64,000 bases of DNA, taken from Helianthus annuus. Lineage: Eukaryota; Streptophyta; Magnoliopsida; Asterales; Asteraceae. A model generated the notes under the pieces. It was not told the origin of the DNA. It did not search any database and saw only the letters and a list, made by a program, of their open reading frames with translations. The stretch spans positions 120,804,462 to 120,868,461 of the forward strand of contig NC_035443.2 of the NCBI RefSeq assembly GCF_002127325.2. The letters are read 5' to 3'. Positions 1-10,743 of the stretch are shown in pieces. Each line of letters opens with the position of its first letter. Position 1 is the first letter of the stretch. The position numbers were made by a program, and so were the translations under genes.

Positions 1-924
1 CTTGATTAAAAACAAAGTTCTTTAGGTTAACTAATCAATTGTGTGTTAGATCAAGAACAACAAAATTAAGAATCGCCAACTCGATTAGACAACTTTGAAT
101 GTAGTACATTAGGGATGTTACACTGAACATATAACGTGATTATTAAGTTAAAATTAGCTAGGGTTCTTAAAATAATCTCTATAGATAATTATAAAGGTTA
201 CAAAAGTAACTAGAAGGAAATATAGTCTTCTTTGAATATTTAGGTTGATCTTCCTCGTAGTTAAGCGTTTTCACCCACGGTAATAAGTTCCTCATCAGTA
301 GGAAGTGTCTTCGTCAATAACAAGTTGCTTATCACTAGCAACTTGACTTTCTTTAGTATTTAGTTACAAGTCGCACTAACTTGATTTTTTACTTCTTCAT
401 CGGTAGCAAGTGTTTTCGTAAGGTTAGAACTTACCATGTATAGAAAGTTATGTCTTCATCAGTGGTAACATCTTAGATTAGTGAAATCATGTTCCCTAGC
501 AATTAATCCTTATCAACCAAATTAGTAATCACCTTTTTCAAATAAACACTAAATCCATATCAACCGAAATAGTAACTAGTAGCGGAAAGCTACCTTGTTA
601 GTATGAATTTCTATCTGTAGCAAAACACGTAGTGATGTATCTAGTAGTTCCAAAGAGCTTTGACTTAACAATCGCCTCCTAAACTTTCTCTCTATAGTAA
701 CGTGGCCGACAAATTTCTTGAGATCAAAATTCGTCGGCGCTATCACATGAACTAGTTTCAGTTCCTCCCCTATCCCAACCTTAATAAAGCCTTTTATACA
801 ACTCATTGGAAATCAAAGATACAACTATCACTCAACACAAAGATGTATAACACAATCTTTATTGATCAAATCGGGAAAATCCCTTCAAGGATCGAATAAA
901 AAAGACCGTGACAATGAAACATTA
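1..924. other. AT-rich sequence, no gene recognised
   Basis: I see no convincing coding potential here; the one open frame over 70 codons (576-806, minus) has no recognisable motif. Between about 290 and 560 degenerate variants of the words 'agcaacttg' and 'catcagtagcaag' recur several times, which resembles the short-word repeats found in LTRs elsewhere in this window. This could be the edge of an old LTR, but no ends or partner copy are visible. Confidence 0.4.
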
Positions 925-1105
925 GGGGCCTGTTTGGTATGGGGTAATGGAATGGACGAAGAAATGGAATGGACAAGGTAATGGAATGGACGAGGGAATG
1001 CATTGGATCATTACCATTCCATGTCTTGTTTGGTTACCATGTGTGATGGAATGATTTATTATTGTGTATTGTTCGGTAGGAAAGAAAAACGGATTAATAA
1101 AATCA

Positions 1106-1500
1106 GCGGTGAGTGGTGGTGGTCGGTGGTAGTGATTGTGGGTGGTTATAGGTGGCGGTGGTGGGTGTCGGCGGCGACGATGGGTGGTGGTGGTGGCGGC
1201 GAGTGGCAGTGCGGCGGCGACGACGAGTGGTGGTGGCAAGGTGGTCGTTGGTGGTGGGTGGCAGCAGAGGTGGCGGTTGGTGGCAGCGGCGGCGGTGGTG
1301 GTGGCGTCGACGATGGTGGTGGGCGGCGACGACGAGTGTCGTTAGCGGTTGGTCGCAGCTGTGGGTGATAATGGTGGCGAGTGGGTGGCGGTGGCGGCGG
1401 TGGCTGTCGGGGTGAGGTGGTGGCCATGGCGTCGGTGGTGGGTGGTGGTGGTGGTGGGTTGTGGCGAAGGTGGTGGGTTGTGGTGTTGTTGATGAACGGT
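1106..1500. repeat. GGT/GGC-rich low-complexity tract
   Basis: About 400 bp are made almost entirely of GGT, GGC and GGA triplets on the plus strand with essentially no A/T runs. This is abrupt against the AT-rich surroundings. Because stop codons are depleted in such sequence, five or six overlapping frames stay open on both strands (Gly/Trp/Val/Arg-rich on plus, His/Pro/Thr-rich on minus). I treat none of them as genes. The tract lies inside the TIR element and could be an expanded trinucleotide repeat. Confidence 0.85.
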
Positions 1501-1548
1501 GCAAGAGGGGATGGAATGGAAAAAAAACATGGGGGTGGAAGGAATGAT

Positions 1549-2320
1549 TTTTTTTTTGGGTAAAGGGTTACCCCGATGAATTTTATAAATGAAACAAAAC
1601 CGAACAAGGGTGTATCAAAGCAACACACCTACTAGACTTGACATACCAAGCCTAGGAAAACAAGGAATACAGCCAAACTAAAAAACAACCAAAAAACGTC
1701 TCTAACTCAACAACCATGACAACCAAAAAATAAGACTCCGAATTAAGCCTCTACCCCGGATCCGTTTCTATATCTTCGATCTTCCATGTCTTGAAAATTC
1801 TTTCCTTCGTTGAAGCCACCCGAAATCTGAAACCCATGAGCCGCAAACGAACCGTATTCTTAATCACCTCAGCCACTTGATCTACCGTTCTCTTGCTATT
1901 CTTGAAGAGCCTGTTGTTTCTCTCTTGCCATATATAATACGAAGAAGCAGCAATTAATAACTTGCACACAATATGATCCACATTCTTGGATTTAGCATGT
2001 TGCTCCACCCAAGATAAGACCGAGTACCACGTATCGTCCACACTGCCCAAGTTAACCAATTTCTTGACCTCGTTCCATGTATGAGCCGCAAAAGCACATC
2101 TGAAAAATAAATGGTCCCGACTGTCGCGATCAAAATTACACAACGGACAACACATTAAGTTCCAGTTGGTGTGACTACCCGCTTCCCACACTGCCAATCT
2201 ATCCTGCGTCTTTAGTTTGTTTCTAAATGCCAGCCATAAATGAAACGAATGTCGCGGAATGCATTGAGAATACCAAACCATATCAGCCCATAACACCTGA
2301 TTTTCACGCTTCCGATTTTG
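1549..2320 (-). pseudogene. 5'-truncated LINE (non-LTR retrotransposon) 3' end with zf-RVT domain
   Basis: The minus-strand frame ending at 1751 encodes a reverse-transcriptase zinc-binding (zf-RVT) segment typical of the C-terminus of plant LINE ORF2. It shows W-Y-S-Q-C-I-P-R-H-S-F-H-L-W, then R-L-A-V-W, then C-C-P-L-C-N and D-H-L-F-F-R-C, followed by a Trp- and Arg-rich tail (Y-Y-I-W-Q-E-R-N-N-R-L-F). The upstream RT and endonuclease are absent, as expected after 5' truncation. The first 25-30 residues of the open frame derive from the flanking TIR element, so the LINE boundary is near 2310-2320. A T-run at 1549-1557 corresponds to the poly(A) tail. Short GGAATG words lie on both sides and may be the target duplication. 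It is a dead fragment. Confidence 0.8.
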
Positions 2321-2378
2321 AGGGAATGGAATGTGTTTTGGAATGAGTGATTTCATTCCATTGACCAACCAAACACCC

Positions 2379-3267
2379 TTTTCTTCATTCATTCGTAATC
2401 ATCCATTCTAGTCCACCTCTTATTCCTGCATATCAAGCACTAGCTAAACTAATTATGTCTTTACCCTTTAAGACTTTACACTTGCTACTCTCAAGATTGT
2501 GGACTACTTGTTATTGACCTCTAATAAATATATGGTCATTAATTTATCATGGAAATTCGGTACGAAACATATGCTTAAAGCGTCATTTTAGCATTATTTC
2601 ATGATATCAGTTGGTTATTAATTTGATTATTATTTTTAAATGTTTAGGTAACTAGGTTAATTAAATATAAATAAGATTGTCAGTTAACAATGTACGAGAA
2701 AAAAGTTTCAAGTGTAAAACAAGAACGTGGAATCTTTTCTTATTAATATTTATAAAAATTTCAACCGCAAACAAGAACGTGGAATCTTTTCTTTTTTTTA
2801 AATCTCTCTTCTTTGTTTTTGGTAAAAGTTTAAATTCAAAAATACTTATCCCTCTTATTTAGAAATTAATGCTTTATTTTATAATTTACTCTACTACGTG
2901 GCGGAAATTTGGACGATACCAATTCGATTCGTTACAATACCGGCATTCCTTATAACAACCAAAAGTGTTAAACCAAAAAAGATAAAATCGTCATATGCCA
3001 AACATAATATCAACACATATCACATGGTTTATGTCTATAAAAACAATTAAAGCGAATACAAGTACCGATGTTTGGTTTGTCAAGATACCAGCACGGTACA
3101 GACATTCGTATAGCCTTCGATACTAAAAAAAACATTATATTTTGAATGCAAGCTCGTTACAGCAAAATTTATATCGAAACGTCGAAAATAATTAAGCACT
3201 TCCGTGTATTCAAAGTTAATAAGTAACAAAAAATTAAATGAAAGAAAAATTAAATTATATAAACAAG
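2379..3267. other. AT-rich intergenic sequence
   Basis: No gene or element end is recognisable. A short direct repeat of a phrase containing 'caagaacgtggaatctttt' occurs near 2722 and 2772. Confidence 0.5.
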
Positions 3268-3400
<133 letters not shown>

Positions 3401-3723
3401 AGCTGTTTATTTTCTATCGATTTTAATGCTATATGGTAATAGTAATGGCCACACTGTTAGATGAAGTTATTGGATGTAAGACATTCATTAAAAAATAGTA
3501 CTCGTTGGTGACAAACTATCGTATTCGTCTTTGACTCTTTGTTGTCTCGTTGTTATATCAAATATGCCTCTTAAGGCCTAAACAAGACAAATTCTTAACT
3601 TAATCTTCGTTACTTAATTACTTAAGGTTCTAAATGATAGGTTTACAGGGTTAAAACAAAACTTAAGGTTCTAAATGATAAAATTTAAAAATTAGATCTT
3701 TTAATTTATAGTTTAGAAACTAG

Positions 3724-4136
3724 TGTAAACAATAAAAATGGTCTCTCAGGTTTGGTCACTTTAATCCAAAACTCAAATCTTTTAAATCTGGGTTCGTGTG
3801 GTTTTAATTTTGTTGCCATTTTCTTCTAAAATCAAAATATGGTCAGATTTTTCAGTTAACATCTAGCTTTTCTGTCTTTTTTCTCCATTTTAACGAAGGG
3901 CAAAATGGTCTTTTAATCTTTTATTACAACAAATTAAAAAAAAATCTGACAATTTTGCCCTTAATAAAATGGAGGAAAAACGACGAAAAAAACTAGATGT
4001 CAACCGAAAAATCTGATCAAATTTTGTTTTTAGATAAAAATGGCAACAAAACTAAAACCACGGGGTCCTAGATTTAAAAGTTTTGAGTTTTGGATTAAAG
4101 TGACCAAAACTCAAGGACCATTTTGACAATTTACTC
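3724..4136. mobile_element. Foldback (long inverted-repeat) MITE
   Basis: The left arm, about 3724-3905, contains GGTTTGGTCACTTTAATCC. It is matched by the reverse complement of the right arm, about 3955-4136, with few mismatches over roughly 180 bp each, leaving only a short loop. The element has no coding capacity. The phrase 'tttggtcactttaa' near the ends is shared with the hairpins of the tandem array at 46.6-49.4 kb, so the two are probably relatives. Long-TIR elements of this kind are often derived from Mutator-like transposons, but I see no clear 9 bp duplication. Confidence 0.8.
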
Positions 4137-4390
4137 TAGAAACTACGATTTTTTTTTACTTTGTTTTATGCAGATCTTAGTTGAAGATTATAATTAACTA
4201 AAGACTAGAATTAGATTAAAATCAAATACAAAAGAAAACATAAATAAGAATGGTAATAATGATTCTAGTCCACTGATCTTAGGTTTGAAGTGTTGAGATT
4301 AATTTCAGGGAAAATAAAAGAACGGAAAGGTATAAAAAAAATCGAATATTTATTGAATTTCTCTCTCCACATGCCAATTCCTCCCATCAA

Positions 4391-5236
4391 TTTAAAACGT
4401 CTATAACTTTTTTATGCGACACTTGTTTTTAAAAAAAAAATTCACAATAATAACGAGCATTTTTATCTTTAATATGAGTATGATATTATTATATAAAAAT
4501 AAAATAAAAATTTTTATTTTTACTGGGTTTTTTTTGTATTGTGTTAAGGGTTCTGGTTATTGTGTCTTTCAACTGAGTTTTGGTCTTTACGTTTTTACTA
4601 AGGTTTCTGTACATTGTGTTATTATCAAAACTTATAACACAATGTTAGTTTGGGTAATGTCCATTACGATTTTTTTCAGAACTCTATGACACCATGTATG
4701 ACACAATGGAAATAGTGTTATATTTGGGTTTTCTATACATTGTGTTATAGGTTCTAGTCATTGTGTTTATTATACTATCGATTGTGTTTTAATATGTTGT
4801 CCATTGTGTTTTTTGTTTTGTTGCGCATTGTGTTTTAATCCGTTGTTCATTGTGTTTTAGTCTGTTGTCCATTGTGTTTTAATCTGTTGTCCATTGTGTC
4901 TTTTATCTTTTGTCATCAATTGTGTTTTTAGTTTGATATTCATTGTGTTAGTTTGCTATCCATTGTGTCTTTTATCTGTTGTCATCGATTGTGTTTTTGG
5001 TCTACTTTCCATTGTGTTTTTAGTTTGATACTCATTGTGTTGCATGTTATGTACACTGTGTAATCCATAACTGGGTTTTCTCATTGTATTTTACGTTATG
5101 TCCATTGTGTATTACGCAACTGGGTTTTCGATTTTTTTCCTAAATATCTCATATTAAAGATAAAAAAAAACGCTAAATTTTACGGTGTAATTTTTTTTAA
5201 AACAAATGACGTATGAAAACGTTATGGACGTTTAAA
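4391..5236. mobile_element. Inverted-repeat element with internal ATTGTGTT minisatellite
   Basis: The left end reads TTTAAAACGTCTATAAC and the right end GTTATGGACGTTTAAA. The matching arms extend about 85 bp on each side and include a shared 'tatctttaatatgag' phrase. Between the arms (about 4545-5120) the word CATTGTGTT recurs roughly 20 times at irregular 20-25 bp spacing. The frame at 4414-4689 has no recognisable motif and I do not call it a gene. Confidence 0.7.
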
Positions 5237-5388
5237 AAATAGGGGGGGGGGAATAACATGTGCATAATCTTTTTATTCTCTTTGACAAAATTATCTTCCC
5301 CACTTGATTTCTTTTGGGACACTTGTCACTTTATAGTGACTTCTTACACTTCTTATTTTTATACTCCTTTATAGAATAACTCAACCCC
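5237..5388. other. Short AT-rich spacer
   Basis: This spacer contains a G run at about 5244-5251. I see nothing else in it. Confidence 0.5.
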
Positions 5389-5391
5389 TAA

Positions 5392-5721
5392 GGGTGTTAG
5401 GAGTGGTTAAACACTTGAGAGTGACAAACTAAAAAATCAACCAATGAGAGTGTGCAATGTCAAAGTGGTAAACTATGCTCAAAATGCTGGCAATGGTTAG
5501 ACACTTGGTGAAGTGGTAAATTATTAAAAAAAAGTGTGATTGGTTGAGATTGAAATGGATCCCACCCAACACACCCCCTCTCTCTCTCCTATTCTCCCTC
5601 CCCGCATCGTCATGGCATCACCGAACAAAGAAGTCGAAATCGGTAAACTCCTTGCTGGCGGTGGTTTACCGCGTCGGTAAACCGGTTTGCCGACCTTTAC
5701 CGATCTCCACTCCTAACACCC
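5392..5721. mobile_element. Tourist-like MITE with TAA target duplication
   Basis: A 330 bp element is bounded by perfect 15 bp terminal inverted repeats (GGGTGTTAGGAGTGG at the left, its reverse complement at the right). The trinucleotide TAA is duplicated on both sides (5389-5391 and 5722-5724). A 3 bp TWA duplication with G-rich termini is diagnostic of PIF/Harbinger (Tourist) MITEs. No transposase is present, and the frame at 5544-5738 is accidental. Confidence 0.88.
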
Positions 5722-5858
5722 TAATGAGTATATTATAACGTATTGCGTATCTTTTCTAATTGATCTTTTATGTATTGCGTTTTTTTTAATTGATAAATTA
5801 TTCGTCCAACATAACTGAAATAACAAGATCAGTTAAATTTACACATTGTAATTGAATT

Positions 5859-6055
5859 TATCAAAAGTTAATGTATTATATATTTTGAAATTTGAAATGT
5901 TTAATTATGAATAAGTATATAGAGGTTATCAAAAGTTAAGTTAATGTATGATATATTTTGAAATGTTTAATTATGAATAAGTATATAGAGGTTATCAAAA
6001 GTTAATGTATGATATATTTTGAAGTGTTTAATTGTGAATAAGTACTGTATATAGT
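5859..6055. repeat. Three-copy tandem repeat of about 65 bp
   Basis: The unit, containing 'gttatcaaaagttaatgta' and 'tgaaatgtttaattatgaa', occurs at about 5859, 5926 and 5991. A few substitutions and a small duplication separate the copies. No coding potential. Confidence 0.85.
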
Positions 6056-6257
6056 GGTTGTCTAGTGTAGGACACGATCCCTGTTATCCATTTTCAAAAT
6101 CAATGGTTCAAAATGACATGATATCAGTTTTGTAAATAAAAGGATTCTACAATTTAAAAAATAAATAAAAAAGGGGTATTATGGTCTTTTCTCTTTTTAT
6201 CTACTCTCTCACTTGATTTCTAAACGATTATAACTTTCTCATATGATAATATATATG

Positions 6258-6672
6258 TAAAGGGGACCGCTAAAATGAGAACCACCTCGAGTTGTAAGAA
6301 CCGTGAGAACTACACCGTACGGGGCGAGGTGGACTAAAATTTTTTTCATAAACGTAGATGCGTGTATTATAAACACATTTGTAAAAAAAAAAAATTCAAC
6401 AAAAAAAATGTCGTGTGTGTAGTTTTGAGCACCACAAGTTTGTGTTTACGGGTACCGTAAATCTTACCGGAAAATTTACGGTACCCGTAAACACAAACTT
6501 GTGGTGCTCAAAACTACACACACGACATTTTTTTTTTGAATTTTTTTTACAAGTGTGTTTATAATACACACATCTACGTTTATGAAAAATTTTTTTGGTC
6601 CAACTCGCCCCGGATCAAGTAGTTCTCACAGTTCTTACAACTGGAGGGGGTTCTTATTTTAGCGCAATTCTA
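6258..6672. mobile_element. Foldback element of the 'gagaacc' family
   Basis: A roughly 415 bp near-perfect hairpin. The left arm runs from GGGGACCGCTAAAATGAG and the right arm is its reverse complement ending near 6670. The termini carry GAGAACC-type words (agaaccacc, aagaaccgtgagaac) shared with elements at 6948, 50396, 50843, 51291, 51809 and 60750. Near the hairpin tip is a smaller G/C-containing palindrome with GGTACCGTAAAT and its complement. A (TA)n tract follows on the right side. Confidence 0.75.
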
Positions 6673-6674
6673 TA

Positions 6675-6678
<4 letters not shown>

Positions 6679-6710
<32 letters not shown>
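6679..6710. repeat. (TA)n tract
   Basis: This is a pure TA dinucleotide run. It separates two inverted-repeat elements and probably served as the target site for both. Confidence 0.95.
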
Positions 6711-6712
<2 letters not shown>

Positions 6713-6943
6713 ATTAGGTTCAAGAGTGAACACTAGTATAGTTTGCGAACTGAGCGAACTAATCCTGGCTATACATGTGTGTAGATCAATGGTCAGGATT
6801 TGATGATGAAGTACACTAGTGTATTTTTCGATTTGATGATTAAATCCTAGCCATCCACGTGTGTAAATCAATGGCCAAGATTTGTTTACTCAGTTCGCAA
6901 ATACATTAGTGTTCACTCTAGAACCCTACCCTATATATATATA
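6711..6943. mobile_element. TA-flanked inverted-repeat element, 'agtgaacact' family
   Basis: The left terminus (TAGGATTAGGTTC, AGAGTGAACACTAG, TTTGCGAACTGAG) is matched in reverse complement by the right terminus (TTTGCGAACTGAG, AGAGTGAACACTAA, TAGGGTAGGGTTC). The arms are about 50 bp. (TA)n lies on both sides (6679-6710; 6935-6944). No coding capacity. Confidence 0.8.
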
Positions 6944-6947
6944 CAGG

Positions 6948-7926
6948 AGAAAGATCCATTAGGAACCACCCTTTATCGCGAGAACCGCGAGAACCAATGT
7001 GAATACAACAAAAAATACCTTAAATAATCTAAAAAAAAATCAAAAAAACACTCAATTTAAAAAAAAAATCGGTATATTTCATCACTAAAAAAACCAAAAA
7101 AAATTCCAAGTAACAATTATCCATACACATGTCGTATGTATCATTTCTTTGACAGATTCTGTAATACATTACTAATATTAGACAATTGCACTTTCATTTA
7201 TACTACCATTCATAATACACTATTTTTTACATTAACAATATTAGAAATGCACATGTGCATCTATATATATGAACATGTTATAACGTGTTTTGGTACACTA
7301 CTTTGAATACACTTTCCCTTTCATCTATCCATACCATCTATAATACACTACCATTACCTCCTACCATCCGTAATACAATACCATTACCTCCTACCATCCA
7401 TAATACAATACCATTACCAATATTTTACTTTATTACATGTACATCAACACCCTTTATACCATCCAAATAACACATTACATCATAAAGTGACAAATATAAT
7501 CAAACCATCAACCACTAGATATAACTAACCAAAAACCGTGTATATGGGCCTACTTCATCATTTAAAATCACAAACTTTTTGTACCAAAACACGTTATATC
7601 ATGGTTATACACAATGATGCACATGTGCATTTTTAATATTGGTAATGTAAAAAGTAGTGTATTACAGATGGTGGTAGTGTAAATGAAAGTGCATTTGTCT
7701 ACTACCGGTAATATATTTCGGAATTTGTCCAAGAAATGATACATATGCACATGTGCATCAATAATTGTTACTCGAAAAAAAAAGGTTTTTTTTTTTGTAA
7801 CGAAATATAGCGATTTTCTTTAAAAATATTTAAAAAAATTGTGTGTTTTTTAGTTTTTTTAGGTATTTTTTTTTTGTGTTCACATTCGTTCTCGCAATAA
7901 AGGTGGTTCTCACATGAACCATACCG
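6948..7926. mobile_element. 980 bp foldback element of the 'gagaacc' family
   Basis: The termini carry GCGAGAACCGCGAGAACC (left) and its related reverse complement near 7885-7925. Further in, long phrases on the left (about 7100-7300, with GCACATGTGCAT and ATGTATCATTTCTTTGACA) recur in reverse complement on the right (about 7575-7775). The whole element is one large imperfect hairpin with a central tip rich in 'taccatccataatacaatacc' words. It is bounded by short TA tracts. A left half of a close relative is present at 60750-61048. Confidence 0.8.
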
Positions 7927-7949
7927 TATATATATATATATATATATAG

Positions 7950-8170
7950 AAAAAGTGTATCGTACATTACGGCTTAACGTACTTCACGTACAACAACGTG
8001 CGTGATTTGTTCTATAACATGCGTGATTAATGTTTTCAATATGCGTGATTATTGTGTTTCAACATGCGTGATTTTGGATTTTTGAGTTATAACGTGCGTG
8101 ATTTTATAATGAACGTGCGTAATTACCTGTCGTACGTGATGTACGTTAAGCTGTAATGTACGTTAACCTT

Positions 8171-8172
<2 letters not shown>
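7950..8172. mobile_element. TA-flanked inverted-repeat element, 'cgtacattacgg' family
   Basis: The left end contains CGTACATTACGGCTTAACG and the right end carries its imperfect reverse complement. The interior repeats the word GCGTGATT about six times (e.g. 'aacatgcgtgatt'). It is flanked by (TA)n at 7927-7949 and 8173-8211. Relatives sit at 50153-50376 and 60337-60679. Confidence 0.8.

Positions 8173-8211
<39 letters not shown>
8173..8211. repeat. (TA)n tract
   Basis: A pure TA run that forms the right flank of the preceding inverted-repeat element. Confidence 0.95.
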
Positions 8212-8216
<5 letters not shown>

Positions 8217-8293
8217 TAAACCTTATTAACGGGGATTTTATTCTCCTTAATTTAATTATGCTATTGTTATTGTTTTCTGTAAGATCCTTGAAA

Positions 8294-8420
8294 TCTATAC
8301 TATCTATTAAGGGAGATTAGATGATGACCTAGATTTGCCTATGTGTCAAATTCTTAGCTATGCCACATAGTCCTTGCTGATGTCATAATTTCGATTTATT
8401 TATATATATAAAAATCTATA
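8294..8420 (+). other. Helitron 5' terminal region
   Basis: It starts with TC after an A and contains 'aagggagattag' and a conserved phrase ending 'tgctgatgtcata'. Related sequence recurs at 11393 (same orientation) and on both arms of the palindrome at 33285-33510. That recurrence marks it as a family-specific terminus. Confidence 0.65.
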
Positions 8421-9737
8421 CTATCTAAATATTATCTATATAATAATCTGATTTTTATTTATTGTATTGTTTTTTTTAGGAGGCAAAATTTGAAATGCAT
8501 AGGGAGTTGTTTTGGCCATTTAATGCACTCAGAAGTAATCATATCTCCATCCAACTCTCTCTTTCTTCTCTACTCAAAATCATAGGCGATATTTCTCTCT
8601 TTCTTCTATTTTCAAAATCACCAGATCTATGAAGTTCCATGAAGATTCTGACCTCCTGGTTCAGAGAACAACCTGTAGCCGCTCCAAATCAAGGTATAAA
8701 TCTTGAATCCAAGTCGACAATCGACGTTGAATTTGCCACTAGAAGCATCCGTGTTGAGTAGAAGATTATCAAGGCTCAGATTTGGGAAATTGTCGGTCAA
8801 AAGAGGTTTGTTTTGTTCTGGATGGTGTAATTGGTTGTTAGTTAGTTGAATGTTGTGATTGAATATGATGTTTTTTTTGATAACGTGCTTGGAAATAATT
8901 TGGGTTTAGGTTTTGATAATATGGTGTTTCTAGGGTTTCACTAGCGTTTGTCTGGGTTGTTAAAGATTCTATATGTGTTTAAGATTTGATATAAAAATGG
9001 GTTGTTAATTTTGTTATAAAAATGATGAGTTAGATCTGGGTTTTTAATCCGTAACTTTGTGTTATTTTTACGGCCAAGCTAGGGTTTATGCCACACTCTG
9101 GCGAGATCTCTGGCCAACAAAGTATCCGAACATTCTATTTCATATCTTGCTAATTTCATATAGATGGCCGATTCTGAAAAAAATATCTGAAATGTCTACT
9201 TAATGTTGTGTGTTGTAGATTTACTGTGTCAGAAATGTTGTTGCTAATAAGTTGAAGTCAATTTAGTCCTCATTGAGGAATGGAGCACATCGTTCCACAG
9301 GTTTGTCTCATTATTTTGAAATTCCAGTTATCAGTTTTGGCTATTCTATTTTTTTTAATTAGATTTCTTAATATTTGCATCACTTATGTTGGTTGCGTAG
9401 ATATTCGTTTAATAGGATAGTGATGATGAAGGTAAATTTGGCGATGATGAAAATATCACACGTAACTGGAGTGTATCAAATGTTGTTGTTGCAAATTGGA
9501 CTGTTTTGACTACTTTGCCGGTGTTTAACAATGCAACTGGATAATTACAGGTGGCGCTACTGATTCTGACATGTTGGATTACCCAATTAGTTGCTCTGAA
9601 ATGAGTTCTTGGCTATGGCTATGCGCTCTTGATCCTGACATGTTGGAATGCCCAATTTCCTCACTTTTGCACCAGATCCAGCTAATGTAAGTCTTCTGTC
9701 ACTTTTCATTTATATTAACATTTGAATTGGTATTTCA

Positions 9738-9800
9738 ATAAGGGGTTGTTTCGATTGACCCTTTCAACAAGGGGTTGTTTCGATTGACCCTTTCAAAAAG
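9738..9800. repeat. Two-copy 32 bp tandem repeat
   Basis: The phrase containing 'aaggggttgtttcgattga' followed by 'ccctttcaa' occurs twice back to back. Confidence 0.85.
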
Positions 9801-10388
9801 TCTTTACGATGTTCGATTAATCAAACATAAAATACTTTTTTGGGGTTCAGTTATTGGTTTTATTTTTGTTTTAGGTTCTTTGTTAGATGGATTTGTTTTC
9901 TTTGCTTTATGCTAATGTCAAAATATTATTAGAATATTTTGTAGCAGAGTAGAAGACCGAATAAAAAAATCAACTTTGTTTAAACAGTCATACAATTCTC
10001 AAGCAAGAAGTAAGTGAACATATCTATAAGCTATTCCTGTCCAATATATGTTTATTGATTTATCACTTTATCTTTGTTCTAAGCCTACTTTTTTCCTTTG
10101 TTTTTTTGTTGGGTATGATTCATAAGTAGTTGCTAAAATCGTTTTCCCTCATGTTTTGGTATGATTATGTTCTATATAAAAGATGTAGGGTAATTCTTTT
10201 AAAACTGATATTAATTCTATTAAAACTCTCGTGTGCTATTAATTCTATTAAAATTGTTAAGAGGAGTTGTAAAGCCAGATTGGTTTAGTTTTACTACTAT
10301 GATATGTTAAAAGTTTTCATCTTTTCATTCTTTATTGTGGGCATGAAACCGACTTTTTTCATGAAAAAGATTATTATGTGATTTGTAG

Positions 10389-10439
10389 GAATGGGGTGAC
10401 CGTTCAATGCTTGCAACAATAGCTCTTGGGGCAGGTCAG
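10389..10439 (+). pseudogene. Captured exon of a GDT1/UPF0016-family (PAM71-like) cation transporter
   Basis: The 51 bp segment encodes EWGDRSMLATIALGAGQ in frame. It is preceded by a splice acceptor (tttgtag) and followed by a donor (gtaaaa). E-x-G-D-[KR]-[ST] is the hallmark motif of UPF0016/GDT1 proteins, integral membrane Mn2+/Ca2+ transporters. Plant plastid members (PAM71 and its envelope paralogue) carry a closely similar AEWGDRS...IALGA stretch. The rest of the gene (other transmembrane helices, second motif copy) is not found nearby, and the flanking bases look like intron. It is therefore a gene fragment carried inside the Helitron-type backbone in the same orientation, not a working transporter gene. 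Confidence in the family is good because the match is dense for a short exon. Confidence 0.75.
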
Positions 10440-10743
10440 GTAAAAGTGGTTGACTTTTACTATACAAAAGAATGCGCATTTCAACCCCAGCCCGTTTTCA
10501 TTGCATAAAAATAGTCGCTTTTAACATCAGTTGGAAGTTTAAATCATTTAGTAAAGAATGCATCAATTTTGGTTTTGCTTTATCTCAAATCAATTAAATT
10601 GATCAAATTAAATTTATCAAATTTTATTATGTAACGGTTTGAACTCAGGATTCTGTAATTTTGTTGTGATTTGGTTGAAATTTATTTATTGCATGTGGTG
10701 TTTTTTCTTACTTTGAAGTTTGCTTTATTTAAAAGCTTTATTT

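Larger units (their letters stand above)
925..2378. mobile_element. Non-autonomous DNA element with imperfect TIRs, GGT-rich core and nested LINE
   Basis: The left end begins GGGGCCTGTTTGGTA and the right end, read on the other strand, begins GGGTGTTTGGTTGGT. Both continue into related 'aatggaatg' words, so these are imperfect terminal inverted repeats. Ends of the GGGNNTGTTTGGT type are common on plant MITEs of the PIF/Harbinger and hAT groups. The base triplet left of the element is TTA, but I cannot find a clean matching duplication on the right, so the superfamily stays open. The interior is a GGT/GGC-rich tract (about 1106-1500) followed by a minus-strand LINE 3' fragment (about 1549-2320) that appears to have inserted later. 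The element has no transposase. Confidence 0.55.

Noticed and set aside
922..1628. Cluster of overlapping Gly/Trp- or His/Pro-rich open frames on both strands
   Set aside because: All are consequences of stop-codon depletion in the GGT/GGC-rich tract; no domain, splice or start context supports any of them.
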